This document shows positions 1 through 5,707 of a stretch of 5,707 nt of DNA, one piece after another. The position numbers were made by a program, and so were the translations under genes. How positions within the stretch are numbered: the first letter of the stretch is position 1; every line of letters starts with the position of its first letter. This DNA is from Bordetella parapertussis (GTDB taxonomy: Bacteria > Pseudomonadota > Gammaproteobacteria > Burkholderiales > SG8-39), in assembly GCA_945869935.1 (NCBI GenBank), contig CAMBSA010000148.1:1-5707 (forward strand), written 5' to 3'. The notes beneath the pieces were generated by a model. The model was not told the DNA's origin, searched no databases, and saw only the letters and a list, made by a program, of their open reading frames with translations.

Positions 1-4
1 GCCC

Positions 5-30
5 CAGCAGGGCCCTCGGGCTCCGTGCTG
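5..30 (-). other. GC-rich hairpin in the rpmI-rplT spacer
   Basis: The arms CAGCA and TGCTG enclose GG/CC and GCC/GGC pairs around a four-base loop, giving about 10 base pairs with two single-base bulges. No T-run follows on either strand, so it does not look like an intrinsic terminator. It lies 48 nt downstream of the rpmI stop, before the point where rplT would be expected off the left edge. It may be an mRNA structure that affects rplT translation or mRNA processing. That role is inference; only the base pairing is seen. Confidence 0.45.
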
Positions 31-78
31 CGGCTTGCGTGTACGTTAAAAAGAAATTAAACCGACCGGATTGCTGGC

Positions 79-276
79 TCAACCGTAGGGCATCATCGCC
101 TTGACAGCGCGCTTGTTGGTGGCATGAACGGAAGTGGTTCCGCGAAGCCCACGCTTGCGCTTGGTGGCTTTCTTAGTAAGGATGTGGCGCAGAAACGCTT
201 GGGAGCGCTTGATACCGCCCGTGCCCTGCACACGAAAGCGCTTTTTGGCGCTGCTCTTTGTCTTCATCTTTGGCAT
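79..276 (-). CDS. rpmI: 50S ribosomal protein L35
   Basis: This is a small, very basic component of the large ribosomal subunit. The 65-residue product has the usual length for the family and begins [15 protein letters not shown], which fits the L35 family signature (K-hydrophobic-K-T, then K-R-F). The ATG at 276 is preceded by AGGAG (288-284) with 7 nt spacing, so the start is secure. The gene lies 122 bp downstream of infC, as in the common thrS-infC-rpmI-rplT ribosomal operon, and is probably cotranscribed with it. In E. coli the rpmI-rplT pair is translationally repressed by L20 acting on a structured leader. The leader here also has pairing that touches the Shine-Dalgarno sequence, but conservation of L20 control is not shown. 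No rplT start is visible in the 78 bp that follow. Confidence 0.97.
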   Translation of the reverse strand: MPKMKTKSSAKKRFRVQGTGGIKRSQAFLRHILTKKATKRKRGLRGTTSVHATNKRAVKAMMPYG

Positions 277-398
277 AACACTGCTCCTGTTTTCTGCAGC
301 GACAGGTGGCCGACGGCAAGATTTTCCGCGGCGCTTGAAACCTTGGCACTGCTTATTTTAGACCCGGTTGACCGGATCGACCTGCATAAACCTGCCTG
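277..398 (-). promoter_or_regulatory. Structured rpmI leader (infC-rpmI spacer)
   Basis: The spacer holds a 6-bp hairpin with a UCAA loop (377-362, one T-G pair) starting 21 nt after the infC stop. It has no T-tract, so it is not a terminator. Nearer rpmI, CCTGT (306-302) can pair with ACAGG (290-286), which overlaps the Shine-Dalgarno AGGAG (288-284). Two upstream CAGGT copies (394-390 and 384-380) can instead pair with ACCTG (307-303). This gives mutually exclusive pairings that could hide or free the ribosome site. A TAAAAT box near 360-355 lacks a convincing -35 element. Translational control by L20, as known in E. coli, is the natural guess but remains inference. Confidence 0.4.
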
Positions 399-980
399 CT
401 ATTCCTGCTTCTGCTCTGCCTGCTCTGCCTGCTCCGCAGTACCGTCGGACTTCTTCTTGGGCAAAACCTTCTTCGGCGCCAGCACCATGATCAACTGACG
501 TCCTTCCATCTTCGGGTACTGCTCAACGACCGCGAACGGCTCCAGATCCTGCTTCACGCGCTCGATCAGCCGATGTCCGAACTCCTGATGCGCCATTTCA
601 CGCCCGCGGTACCTGAGCGTGACTTTGGTCTTGTCACCCTCTTCAAGAAATTTCATCAGATTCCGAAGCTTGATCTTGTAATCACCCTCATCGGTTCCCG
701 GACGAAACTTCACTTCCTTTACGTGAATCTGCTTCTGCTTGAGCTTGGCTTCGTGCGCCTTTTTCGCTTCACGGTACTTGAACTTGCCGAAGTCCATAAG
801 CTTGCACACGGGTGGCTGCGCCAGCGGGGCGATCTCGACCAGATCAAACTCCCCCTCTTCAGCCATCCTGAGCGCCTCGCCGATCGTCACGATCCCGAGT
901 TGCTCTCCATCATCACCGACCAAACGTACTTCGGGGGCGGTGATCTCTCCGTTCAAGCGCTGCGGCTTTTCTGTGGCGAT
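399..980 (-). CDS. infC: Translation initiation factor IF-3
   Basis: IF3 binds the 30S subunit, prevents premature 50S joining and checks the start codon and initiator tRNA. The 193-residue product has the N-terminal domain (about 1-75, with RLNGEI at 8-13 and MDFGKF at 62-67), a lysine-rich helical linker (about 75-92) and the C-terminal domain (about 93-175, with [12 protein letters not shown] at 90-101 and YRGREMAHQ at 124-132). The start is placed at an ATC codon (980-978). It gives the typical N-terminus (M)[12 protein letters not shown] and has AGGAG (993-989) 8 nt upstream. No ATG or GTG in this frame gives a full N-terminus, and the TTG at 956 would cut off conserved residues. The gene begins 38 bp after the thrS stop, so it is surely cotranscribed. 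The tail ends in three AEQ units, an extension beyond the E. coli protein. Confidence 0.96.
   Translation of the reverse strand: MATEKPQRLNGEITAPEVRLVGDDGEQLGIVTIGEALRMAEEGEFDLVEIAPLAQPPVCKLMDFGKFKYREAKKAHEAKLKQKQIHVKEVKFRPGTDEGDYKIKLRNLMKFLEEGDKTKVTLRYRGREMAHQEFGHRLIERVKQDLEPFAVVEQYPKMEGRQLIMVLAPKKVLPKKKSDGTAEQAEQAEQKQE
411..437 (-). repeat. Three tandem 9-bp units in the infC 3' end
   Basis: On the plus strand, CTGCTCTGC occurs twice in tandem (411-419 and 420-428), followed by a one-mismatch copy CTGCTCCGC (429-437). Read in the infC frame, each unit encodes Ala-Glu-Gln, giving AEQAEQAEQ in the C-terminal tail. Because the unit is 9 bp, gain or loss of a copy keeps the reading frame. The tail lies beyond the folded C-terminal domain and is probably tolerant of length change. 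Confidence 0.85.
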
Positions 981-993
981 GTTGCTTTCTCCT
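978..993 (-). promoter_or_regulatory. infC ribosome site with AUC start codon
   Basis: On the minus strand AGGAG (993-989) lies 8 nt before ATC (980-978). This decides the infC start. IF3 genes are known to use AUU or similar codons, so that IF3, which rejects non-canonical starts, limits its own synthesis. Two ATT codons in the same frame (1004-1002 and 998-996) lie upstream of or against the Shine-Dalgarno sequence, without one of their own, and are less likely starts. Confidence 0.85.
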
Positions 994-1018
994 CGAATTC
1001 GAATCTGGACGGTAGCCG

Positions 1019-2938
1019 CTAGCGGTTCGCCATTGCTCCGTGAACCGACTCGGAACGAAGACGTTCGATGAAGTCCTTGATGGGCATGACCCCGAGATCC
1101 TCACCGCCGCGGGCGCGTACCGCCACGCTTTGAGAAACCTTTTCCTTCTCGCCTACGACGATCTGGTAAGGCAGCTTCTGCAAGCTATGTTCCCGAATCT
1201 TATAGGAAATTTTCTCATTCCGCAAATCGGCCTCGACCCTAAAGCCGGCCGCCTGCAGGGCCTTCGCGACTTCACTCGCGTAGTCCGCCTGCTGCCCCGC
1301 AATATTGAGCACCACCGCCTGAACCGGGGAAAGCCACAGCGGAAGCGCACCCGCATAGTGCTCGATCACGATCCCGATGAATCGTTCCATCGACCCGACA
1401 ATCGCCCGGTGAAGCATCACCGGAACCTTGCGCGCATTGTCATCGGCGACGTATTCGGCGCCAAGGCGCTCCGGCATCATGAAATCGACCTGCATCGTGC
1501 CGCATTGCCACGCCCGGCCAATGCTGTCCTTGAGGTGATACTCGATCTTCGGGCCGTAGAACGCCCCCTCGCCGGGCAATTCCTCCCAATTCACGCCGCA
1601 CGCGCCAAGAGCCGTGCGCAGCGCCCCTTCGGCCTGGTCCCAGGTTTCGTCACTTCCCAACCGCTTTTCCGGACGAAGTGCGAGCTTGACCGCAACATCA
1701 GTAAAACCGAAGTCTGCATAGACCTTCAGCGCCAGCCGATGAAAATCAACGACTTCCGACTCGATCTGCTTCGGAAGACAGAAGATGTGCCCGTCATCCT
1801 GGGTAAAGGCCCTAATACGCATGATCCCGTGCAGAGCACCCGAGGGCTCGTTGCGGTGACAAGCGCCAAATTCACCGTACCGCAGCGGCAGATCCCGATA
1901 GCTACGCATCGAGGAATTGAAAATCTGAAGGTGCCCGGGACAGTTCATCGGCTTGACCGCGTACTGCCGACTCTCCGAGGCCGTGAAGAACATGTTCTCG
2001 CGGTAATTGTCCCAGTGCCCGGAGCGTTGCCACAGCGAGACATCGAGTATCTGCGGGCAACGGACTTCCTTGTATCCGTTATTGCGGTAGATCGCGCGCA
2101 TGTACTGCTCGACGTCCTGCCACAATGTCCATCCCTTGGGATGCCAGAAAACCATCCCGGGCGCTTCTTCCTGAACGTGGAAAAAATCAAGATGACGACC
2201 AAGCCGCCTGTGATCGCGCTTTTCCGCCTCCTCGAGCATATGCAGGTACGCGTCCTGCTCTTCCTTGCTCCCCCATGCGGTGCCGTAGATCCTCTGCAAC
2301 ATCTCGTTTTTCGAGTCGCCCCGCCAGTACGCACCGGCAACCTTCATCAGCTTGAAAACCTTGAGCTTCCCGGTGGACGGTACGTGCGGCCCACGGCAAA
2401 GATCCACGAACTCGCCTTCCCGATAGAGCGTGATCGAATCCGCGGCCGGGATCGACGCAATGATCTCCGCCTTGTAGCTCTCGCCGATGGACTTGAAGAA
2501 CTCCACCGCCTTGTCACGCTCCCACACCTCGCGCAAAACCGGAATATCCTGCTTCGCCAACTCTGCCATCTTCTTTTCAATCGCCGCGAGATCTTCCGGC
2601 GTGAACGCGCGCTTGAATGCGAAGTCGTAGTAGAAGCCGTTCTCGATCATCGGACCAATGGTTACCTGAGCCTCCGGGAACAGTTTCTTGACCGCATACG
2701 CCAGCAGGTGCGCAGTCGAATGCCTAAGGACATCCAGCCCATCCTTGTCCTTCGCGGTGACTATCGAGACGTCAGCATCACGCTCAATCCTGTGTGAAAG
2801 ATCAACAAGTTCGCCGTCGACCCGTCCCGCTACGGCAGCACGGGCCAGGCCAGCGCCAATCGACTGCGCAAGTTCCGCAACGGTTACCGGGCCTGGAAAC
2901 GGTCGTTCCGAACCGTCGGGCAATCGGACTACGGGCAT
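1019..2938 (-). CDS. thrS: Threonyl-tRNA synthetase
   Basis: This cytoplasmic enzyme attaches threonine to tRNA-Thr using ATP and removes mischarged serine. The 639 residues match the family's usual length (E. coli about 642). The domain order is TGS (about 1-62), editing domain (about 63-225) with HSTAH (H73, H77) and CRGPH (C181, H185), class II catalytic core (about 243-535) and anticodon-binding domain (about 538-639). Zinc ligands are C333 in NCPGH, H384 in DDGHIFC and H510. The motif 2 arginine is R362 in [11 protein letters not shown] and the motif 3 arginine is R519 in GSMERF. The start [10 protein letters not shown] matches the E. coli N-terminus, although the Shine-Dalgarno sequence is weak (only GATGAG-like). 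The gene heads the infC-rpmI operon and lies downstream of a structured leader. No defect is seen. Confidence 0.99.
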   Translation of the reverse strand: MPVVRLPDGSERPFPGPVTVAELAQSIGAGLARAAVAGRVDGELVDLSHRIERDADVSIVTAKDKDGLDVLRHSTAHLLAYAVKKLFPEAQVTIGPMIENGFYYDFAFKRAFTPEDLAAIEKKMAELAKQDIPVLREVWERDKAVEFFKSIGESYKAEIIASIPAADSITLYREGEFVDLCRGPHVPSTGKLKVFKLMKVAGAYWRGDSKNEMLQRIYGTAWGSKEEQDAYLHMLEEAEKRDHRRLGRHLDFFHVQEEAPGMVFWHPKGWTLWQDVEQYMRAIYRNNGYKEVRCPQILDVSLWQRSGHWDNYRENMFFTASESRQYAVKPMNCPGHLQIFNSSMRSYRDLPLRYGEFGACHRNEPSGALHGIMRIRAFTQDDGHIFCLPKQIESEVVDFHRLALKVYADFGFTDVAVKLALRPEKRLGSDETWDQAEGALRTALGACGVNWEELPGEGAFYGPKIEYHLKDSIGRAWQCGTMQVDFMMPERLGAEYVADDNARKVPVMLHRAIVGSMERFIGIVIEHYAGALPLWLSPVQAVVLNIAGQQADYASEVAKALQAAGFRVEADLRNEKISYKIREHSLQKLPYQIVVGEKEKVSQSVAVRARGGEDLGVMPIKDFIERLRSESVHGAMANR

Positions 2939-2972
2939 AGTTCACTCATCTCAAGATTATTAGCTAACGGTC

Positions 2973-3004
2973 GATTCGGCGCCTGACGCAACATCGCGCG
3001 AATC
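2973..3004 (-). promoter_or_regulatory. thrS leader hairpin, possible ThrRS operator
   Basis: GATTCG-CGC (3004-2996) pairs with GCG-C-CGAATC (2982-2973), giving nine base pairs with one bulged C and a 13-nt loop that contains GCGUC. The hairpin ends 34 nt before the thrS ATG. In E. coli, ThrRS represses its own mRNA by binding leader stem-loops that mimic the tRNA-Thr anticodon arm just upstream of the ribosome site. The position and the CGU triplet in the loop are compatible with such an operator, but the loop is not a clean seven-base anticodon loop. The structure is seen; the role is inferred. Confidence 0.4.
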
Positions 3005-3014
3005 ATCAATCTAT

Positions 3015-3030
3015 CCAATAATATCATTGG
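3015..3030 (-). other. AT-rich hairpin in the thrS leader
   Basis: On the minus strand CCAATG-ATAT-TATTGG forms a six-pair stem (one G-T) with a four-base loop. The segment also contains a TATTAT box, but no matching -35 element lies 16-18 bp upstream, so a promoter is not called. It may be a second leader stem-loop upstream of the hairpin at 2973-3004. Confidence 0.3.
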
Positions 3031-3054
3031 GTTAGGCTATCGCTCCCACATTGT

Positions 3055-3076
3055 CGTGGAGCTTCGGCCGTCCACG
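3055..3076 (-). other. Hairpin just downstream of the tRNA-Val terminator
   Basis: CGTGGA (3060-3055 complement) and TCCACG form a perfect six-base-pair stem enclosing ten bases. The enclosed GCTTCGGC (plus strand 3061-3068) is the exact reverse complement of GCCGAAGC (3093-3100), which forms the loop and closing pairs of the neighbouring terminator. The two structures could therefore pair with each other in a read-through transcript. Function unknown. Confidence 0.4.
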
Positions 3077-3109
3077 GAAACAAAAAGGGGCTGCCGAAGC
3101 AGCCCCTTT
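3075..3109 (-). terminator. Intrinsic terminator of tRNA-Val
   Basis: On the minus strand GGGGCTGC-TTCG-GCAGCCCC forms an eight-base-pair stem with an extra-stable C(UUCG)G loop. Three more A-T pairs flank it, and it is followed at once by TTTTTGTTT (3086-3078). It lies 12 nt past the CCA end of the tRNA gene, so it ends that transcript and separates it from thrS. On the plus strand the tail is poorer (TTTA, then GGGTTTTG), and no plus-strand gene needs it. Confidence 0.9.
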
Positions 3110-3120
3110 AAGGGTTTTGT

Positions 3121-3197
3121 TGGTAGGCGCGATTGGACTCGAACCAACGACCCCCACCATGTCAAGGTGGTGCTCTAACCAGCTGAGCTACGCGCCT
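3121..3197 (-). tRNA. tRNA-Val (anticodon GAC)
   Basis: A full cloverleaf of 77 nt can be drawn. The acceptor arms are AGGCGCG and CGCGCCT, the D-arm is GCTC/GAGC, the anticodon stem is CCACC/GGTGG with loop TTGACAT, the variable loop is GGGTC, and the T-arm is GTTGG/CCAAT with loop TTCGAGT. Discriminator A and an encoded CCA (3123-3121) complete it. Anticodon GAC reads the valine codons GUC and GUU. The gene has its own promoter upstream and a terminator downstream, so it is a single-gene transcription unit placed before thrS. Confidence 0.98.
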
Positions 3198-3211
3198 GCA
3201 GAAGAGGCAGG

Positions 3212-3240
3212 ATTCTAACGCAGCCCGCGGTCAGTGACAA
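3212..3240 (-). promoter_or_regulatory. Sigma70 promoter of tRNA-Val
   Basis: The -35 box TTGTCA (3240-3235) and the -10 box TAGAAT (3217-3212) each match consensus in five of six bases and are separated by exactly 17 bp. Transcription would begin near 3205, about eight bases before the mature tRNA 5' end. The bases after the -10 box (CCTGCC) form a GC-rich discriminator, the kind known from stable-RNA promoters under ppGpp/DksA stringent control. That control is inferred. Confidence 0.82.
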
Positions 3241-3265
3241 ACGCAAAACGTAGAACCGGTTAATC

Positions 3266-3637
3266 CTACCCGCCCCAAGACCTGTTCTTCGAATCGTAAC
3301 CGTACGGTTTGGTCCTGAATATGACCGCATCGCAACGGAGGGTAAATTCCGCGCCCGTCAACTGAAACACGAACGCCGCGCCGTTGGGACAGAGCGGCAT
3401 CGTTTCCATGAATTTCGGCTGAAGCTTGGCCAAGCTGTCCGGATACGCCCCGCCCTCGAGTTTGAAACGCGTGAGGCCCTGGATGATCTGCAGGCCTCGC
3501 GATTCGACCGTCGTCGAGTTCTTCTCGCCCGCGCTGTAGAAATCAAGCACAACGTAGCCGATCGCCAACAGCACCGCAATGACGACGAGCACAATAATCT
3601 GCCCGGCGCTGGTTTTTGTCTTTGCCGCCTGCTGCAT
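3266..3637 (-). CDS. Small single-pass membrane protein, pilin/GspG-like, function unknown
   Basis: I do not recognise a named family. The 123-residue product has a short positive N-terminus (K7, K9) and one hydrophobic helix (about 12-34, GQIIVLVVIAVLLAIGYVV), followed by an exported domain with the topology N-in, C-out. The region around 44-100 resembles the soluble part of type II pseudopilins: an amphipathic helix leading to FKLEGGAYPDSLAKL (58-72), then an NGAAFVFQLTG strand. The prepilin peptidase motif (GFTLIE-type) is absent, so it is unlikely to be processed as a classic pilin. C83 and C102 could form a disulfide bond. The ATG at 3637 is chosen over the in-frame GTG at 3688 because GGAGAGGA lies just upstream and because the charged segment then sits at the N-terminus. 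It follows recN by 71 bp and has no clear promoter, so it may be read from the recN transcript. Confidence 0.8.
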   Translation of the reverse strand: MQQAAKTKTSAGQIIVLVVIAVLLAIGYVVLDFYSAGEKNSTTVESRGLQIIQGLTRFKLEGGAYPDSLAKLQPKFMETMPLCPNGAAFVFQLTGAEFTLRCDAVIFRTKPYGYDSKNRSWGG

Positions 3638-3657
3638 TTTTTGGTCCTCTCCCGATA

Positions 3658-3672
3658 TTTCCCGCTGGGAAA
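3658..3672 (-). other. Hairpin between recN and the small membrane gene
   Basis: TTTCCC-AGC-GGGAAA is a perfect six-base-pair inverted repeat with a three-base loop. It lies 36 nt after the recN stop and 20 nt before the next start. No T-run follows, so it is not a good terminator. It could stabilise the recN 3' end or influence the following ribosome site, or be chance. Confidence 0.4.
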
Positions 3673-3708
3673 CTTTACCAGAAGTCACCGGAAATTACCG
3701 CTATTTGT

Positions 3709-5367
3709 CTAGCGAAGCCCGAGCATTTCCGCCGCATGCCTGCGGGTTGTGGTCGTAATCTCCACGCCCCCCAGCATACGGGCGATCTCCTCGATTCGCG
3801 CATTGGCATCCAGCACGGTCACCTGGCTGAGCGCCTCTCGACCACCCGCCTTCGCAACCGACCACTGTGCGTTCGCCTGAGCCGCAACCTGGGGAAGATG
3901 CGTCACGCAGAGTACCTGTCGCTCGGCACCCAGGGCGCGCAGCTTTTTTCCGACGACCTCGGCAACAGCGCCACCGATACCCGCGTCAACTTCGTCAAAA
4001 ATAAGCGTCGGCACCGCCGCCGAGCGACTGGTTATCACCTGAATGGAAAGACTGATGCGCGACAATTCCCCGCCTGAAGCAACCTTGGCGAGGGACCGGG
4101 GCTCACCGCCAGCATTCGCCGCGACCCGGAATTCAATCGTTTCATTTCCGTGAATGCTGCCGTCCGTTGCAAACGGGACGAGCGCGACCTCAAATCGGGC
4201 ACCGGCCATTGCCAACTCCTTCATTGCACCGGTTACCTCCTTTGAAAGCCGTGCTGCCGCCTTTTTACGCTCCGCACTTAGTTTCAACGCACGCTCGCGG
4301 TATCGCGCCCGTGCTTGCTGCTCTTTCCGGGAAAGGTCCTCGAGGTTTGAGGCAGCGTCAAGCTCCAGAAGGCGCTCGCGCTTGCTCGTCAGCAGTTCCG
4401 CCATTTCCTCCGGCTTGCCCCGCAGACGCCTGGAAAGCGAGTGGGCCGCCTGGAGCCTCTCCTCCACTTCGCTCAACCGCCCCGGGTCAAGCTCCACCCG
4501 ATCCACATATCTGCGAAGCGCATGAACGGCTTCATCGAGTTGCGCCTGTGCAAGGTCAAGCAACGCGAGCGGCTCACCCAAGGCCGGATCGTAGGAGAGA
4601 AGGTTACGCACGCGGGAAGCAGCACCGCCCATCGCCGCGCCCACCGATTCGTCCGCCTCCGCAAGCGCATCCACCGCCTGTTGCACACCATCGATAAGGC
4701 TTGCCGCATGCGCCAAGCGGGTGTGTTCCGCCTGCATCGATTCCCACTCGCCAGGCGCCAGATTGAGGCGCGACAACTCGTCAACCTGCCACGCAAGTTG
4801 CTCTCGCTCCGCATCTCGCGCTGCCGCGTTGATCTCGTGTTCCGCCAGCTCCTTCGCGAGGCGTTGCCAATTCCGGTAAGCCTCGCCGACCTCTCGCGCA
4901 GTCGCCCCCAGCCCGGCGTGCCCGTCAAGGAGTTCCCGCTGGGCATCCGCTCGTACGAGCGACTGATGGGCGTGCTGTCCGTGAATATCCACCAGACCAT
5001 CGCCGACTTCGCGCATCTGCGCAACCGTCGCGGGCCGACCGTTGATGAATGCGCGCGACCGTCCGCCGGTGTCGACAACCCTCCGCAGGATCAACCGCCC
5101 GGGATCGCCCTCGAGCGCCTGATCCTCGAGCCAGCGCGTTACCGAGGGATGCGCATCAATGGAAAATTCCGCGGTGATTTCGGCGCGCTCGGCCCCTTTT
5201 CTTACCTGAGCGGGATCTGCTCGCTCGCCCAATGCAAGCGCAAGCGCATCGATTAGGATCGACTTGCCGGCACCAGTCTCCCCGGTGAGCGCAGTGAAGC
5301 CATCGCCAAACGCCAGGTCCAGCGCGTCCACGATGACAAAGTCCCGAATGGATAGATTCTGAAGCAC
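3709..5367 (-). CDS. recN: DNA repair protein RecN
   Basis: RecN is a cytoplasmic SMC-like ATPase that acts at DNA double-strand breaks with RecA-dependent recombination. The 552 residues match E. coli (553). They show Walker A GETGAGKS (29-36), a Q-loop HGQHAHQ (129-135, Q131), a long charged coiled-coil region (about 155-375), the ABC signature ASGGELSR (430-437), Walker B TLIFDEVDAG (454-463, D458 and E459) and the H-loop VTHLPQVA (488-495, H490). The GTG at 5367 is chosen because the following LQNLSIRDFVIVDALDL aligns with the E. coli N-terminus. Longer readings only run back into nadK. No clear Shine-Dalgarno sequence precedes it, so translation may depend on coupling to nadK, which stops 25 bp upstream. 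No LexA-type box of the E. coli CTG-N10-CAG form is seen in that gap. Confidence 0.97.
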   Translation of the reverse strand: MLQNLSIRDFVIVDALDLAFGDGFTALTGETGAGKSILIDALALALGERADPAQVRKGAERAEITAEFSIDAHPSVTRWLEDQALEGDPGRLILRRVVDTGGRSRAFINGRPATVAQMREVGDGLVDIHGQHAHQSLVRADAQRELLDGHAGLGATAREVGEAYRNWQRLAKELAEHEINAAARDAEREQLAWQVDELSRLNLAPGEWESMQAEHTRLAHAASLIDGVQQAVDALAEADESVGAAMGGAASRVRNLLSYDPALGEPLALLDLAQAQLDEAVHALRRYVDRVELDPGRLSEVEERLQAAHSLSRRLRGKPEEMAELLTSKRERLLELDAASNLEDLSRKEQQARARYRERALKLSAERKKAAARLSKEVTGAMKELAMAGARFEVALVPFATDGSIHGNETIEFRVAANAGGEPRSLAKVASGGELSRISLSIQVITSRSAAVPTLIFDEVDAGIGGAVAEVVGKKLRALGAERQVLCVTHLPQVAAQANAQWSVAKAGGREALSQVTVLDANARIEEIARMLGGVEITTTTRRHAAEMLGLR

Positions 5368-5392
5368 GATAGTCAGCCGGATACGTGACGCG

Positions 5393-5707
5393 CTAGTGCA
5401 TCTCGCCCCAGTGCAGCTTTTCCCGGAGCATCGCAAAGTAACTGTAGCCCGGCGGGTGCACGAAGCGGATTTTCTGTTCTGCTCGAGTGACCAGAACCTG
5501 GTCCTGCTCGTGCAAGTCGCACTGCGGTTGACCGTCAAAGTGAAGCCGCGCATCAATTGCCCGCTTGAGCACCACCTCGATCCGCGAATTTTCGCTCACC
5601 GTGATCGGCCTGTTCGAAAGCGTGTGCGGACAGATCGGCACAAGTGCGAACCCCGGCATTGACGGCTGCAGAATCGGGCCGTTGGAGGAAAGCGCGTAGG
5701 CAGTTGA
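5393..5707 (-). CDS. nadK: NAD kinase, C-terminal part (cut by the window edge)
   Basis: NAD kinase phosphorylates NAD with ATP to make NADP in the cytoplasm. Only the last 104 residues are present and the frame is open at the right edge. They start STAYALSSNGPILQPS, which matches the conserved (TG)STAYSLSAGGPI segment of the family. They continue with a VPICPHTLSNRPI block and end with HPPGYSYFAMLREKLHWGE, close to the E. coli HPKDYSYFNTLSTKLGW end. The gene lies directly upstream of recN on the same strand. The nadK-recN pair is common in proteobacteria and is probably one transcript. Nothing in the visible part is broken, and the promoter is outside the window. Confidence 0.96.
   Translation of the reverse strand, partial: STAYALSSNGPILQPSMPGFALVPICPHTLSNRPITVSENSRIEVVLKRAIDARLHFDGQPQCDLHEQDQVLVTRAEQKIRFVHPPGYSYFAMLREKLHWGEMH

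Noticed and set aside
362..377. Hairpin after infC as a terminator
   Set aside because: The stem is only six pairs and is followed by CTAAAATAAG rather than a T-run. rpmI is expected to be cotranscribed.
399..956. infC starting at the TTG codon at 956
   Set aside because: This TTG encodes the conserved Leu of RLNGEI and has no Shine-Dalgarno sequence at proper spacing. The upstream ATC fits better.
1040..2797. Open frame of 585 codons on the plus strand opposite thrS
   Set aside because: It lies fully antisense to a well-conserved gene, and its product looks like no known family (rich in Arg, His and Leu). Long antisense frames are common opposite GC-rich genes.
2939..3030. thrS promoter at the TAATAAT or TATTAT boxes
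   Set aside because: Neither box has a recognisable -35 element at 16-18 bp, so a thrS promoter could not be placed with confidence.
2939..3075. T-box riboswitch upstream of thrS
   Set aside because: The conserved T-box antiterminator sequence is absent, and no second terminator lies directly before thrS. T-boxes are also mostly found in Gram-positive bacteria.
3266..3688. The small membrane gene starting at GTG 3688
   Set aside because: It lacks a clear ribosome site, would add 17 charged residues before the membrane helix and would place the inverted repeat at 3658-3672 inside the coding region. The ATG at 3637 has GGAGAGGA upstream.
4441..5256. Open frame of 271 codons on the plus strand opposite recN, and shorter neighbours at 4154-4697
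   Set aside because: They are antisense to recN codons with all RecN motifs intact, and they have low-complexity Arg/Pro/Ser-rich products typical of shadow frames.
3709..5556. A 615-residue version of recN extending into nadK
   Set aside because: The extra 63 residues overlap conserved nadK codons, and RecN homologues begin at the segment matching residue 1 of the 552-residue form.

Overview
The window is a compact chromosomal housekeeping region. Every gene lies on the minus strand, so transcription runs from the right edge to the left. In transcription order it holds the 3' end of nadK (NAD kinase), recN (DNA repair SMC-like ATPase), a small gene for a single-pass membrane protein with a pilin/GspG-like look, tRNA-Val(GAC), thrS (threonyl-tRNA synthetase), infC (translation initiation factor IF3) and rpmI (ribosomal protein L35). 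rplT would be expected just beyond the left edge. The thrS-infC-rpmI order, the protein sequences, the nadK-recN pair and the fairly high GC content suggest a proteobacterium, most likely a betaproteobacterium. That assignment rests on recall of family sequences and synteny, not on a search.

Right part (3266-5707): the 104 visible C-terminal residues of NadK end 25 bp before a GTG-started recN whose 552-residue product has all the RecN ATPase motifs. A 71-bp gap with a small perfect hairpin leads to a 123-residue protein with one N-terminal membrane helix and an exported domain. This is the only gene here without a recognised function.

Middle (2939-3265): a near-consensus sigma70 promoter drives a complete 77-nt tRNA-Val gene with encoded CCA, followed directly by a strong UUCG-tetraloop intrinsic terminator. 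About 135 bp of thrS leader follows, containing three further hairpins. One of these, a 9-bp stem 34 nt before the thrS start, sits where the E. coli ThrRS translational operator lies.

Left part (1-2938): thrS is full length with all zinc, editing and catalytic residues. infC starts 38 bp later, almost certainly at an AUC codon with a good Shine-Dalgarno sequence, fitting the known IF3 autoregulation logic. A 122-bp structured leader then precedes rpmI. The last 78 bp hold no rplT start but do hold a strong GC-rich hairpin.

I found no mobile element, CRISPR array, phage gene or evident new multi-gene system. The points worth a second look are the orphan pilin-like protein and the RNA structures around thrS, infC and rpmI.
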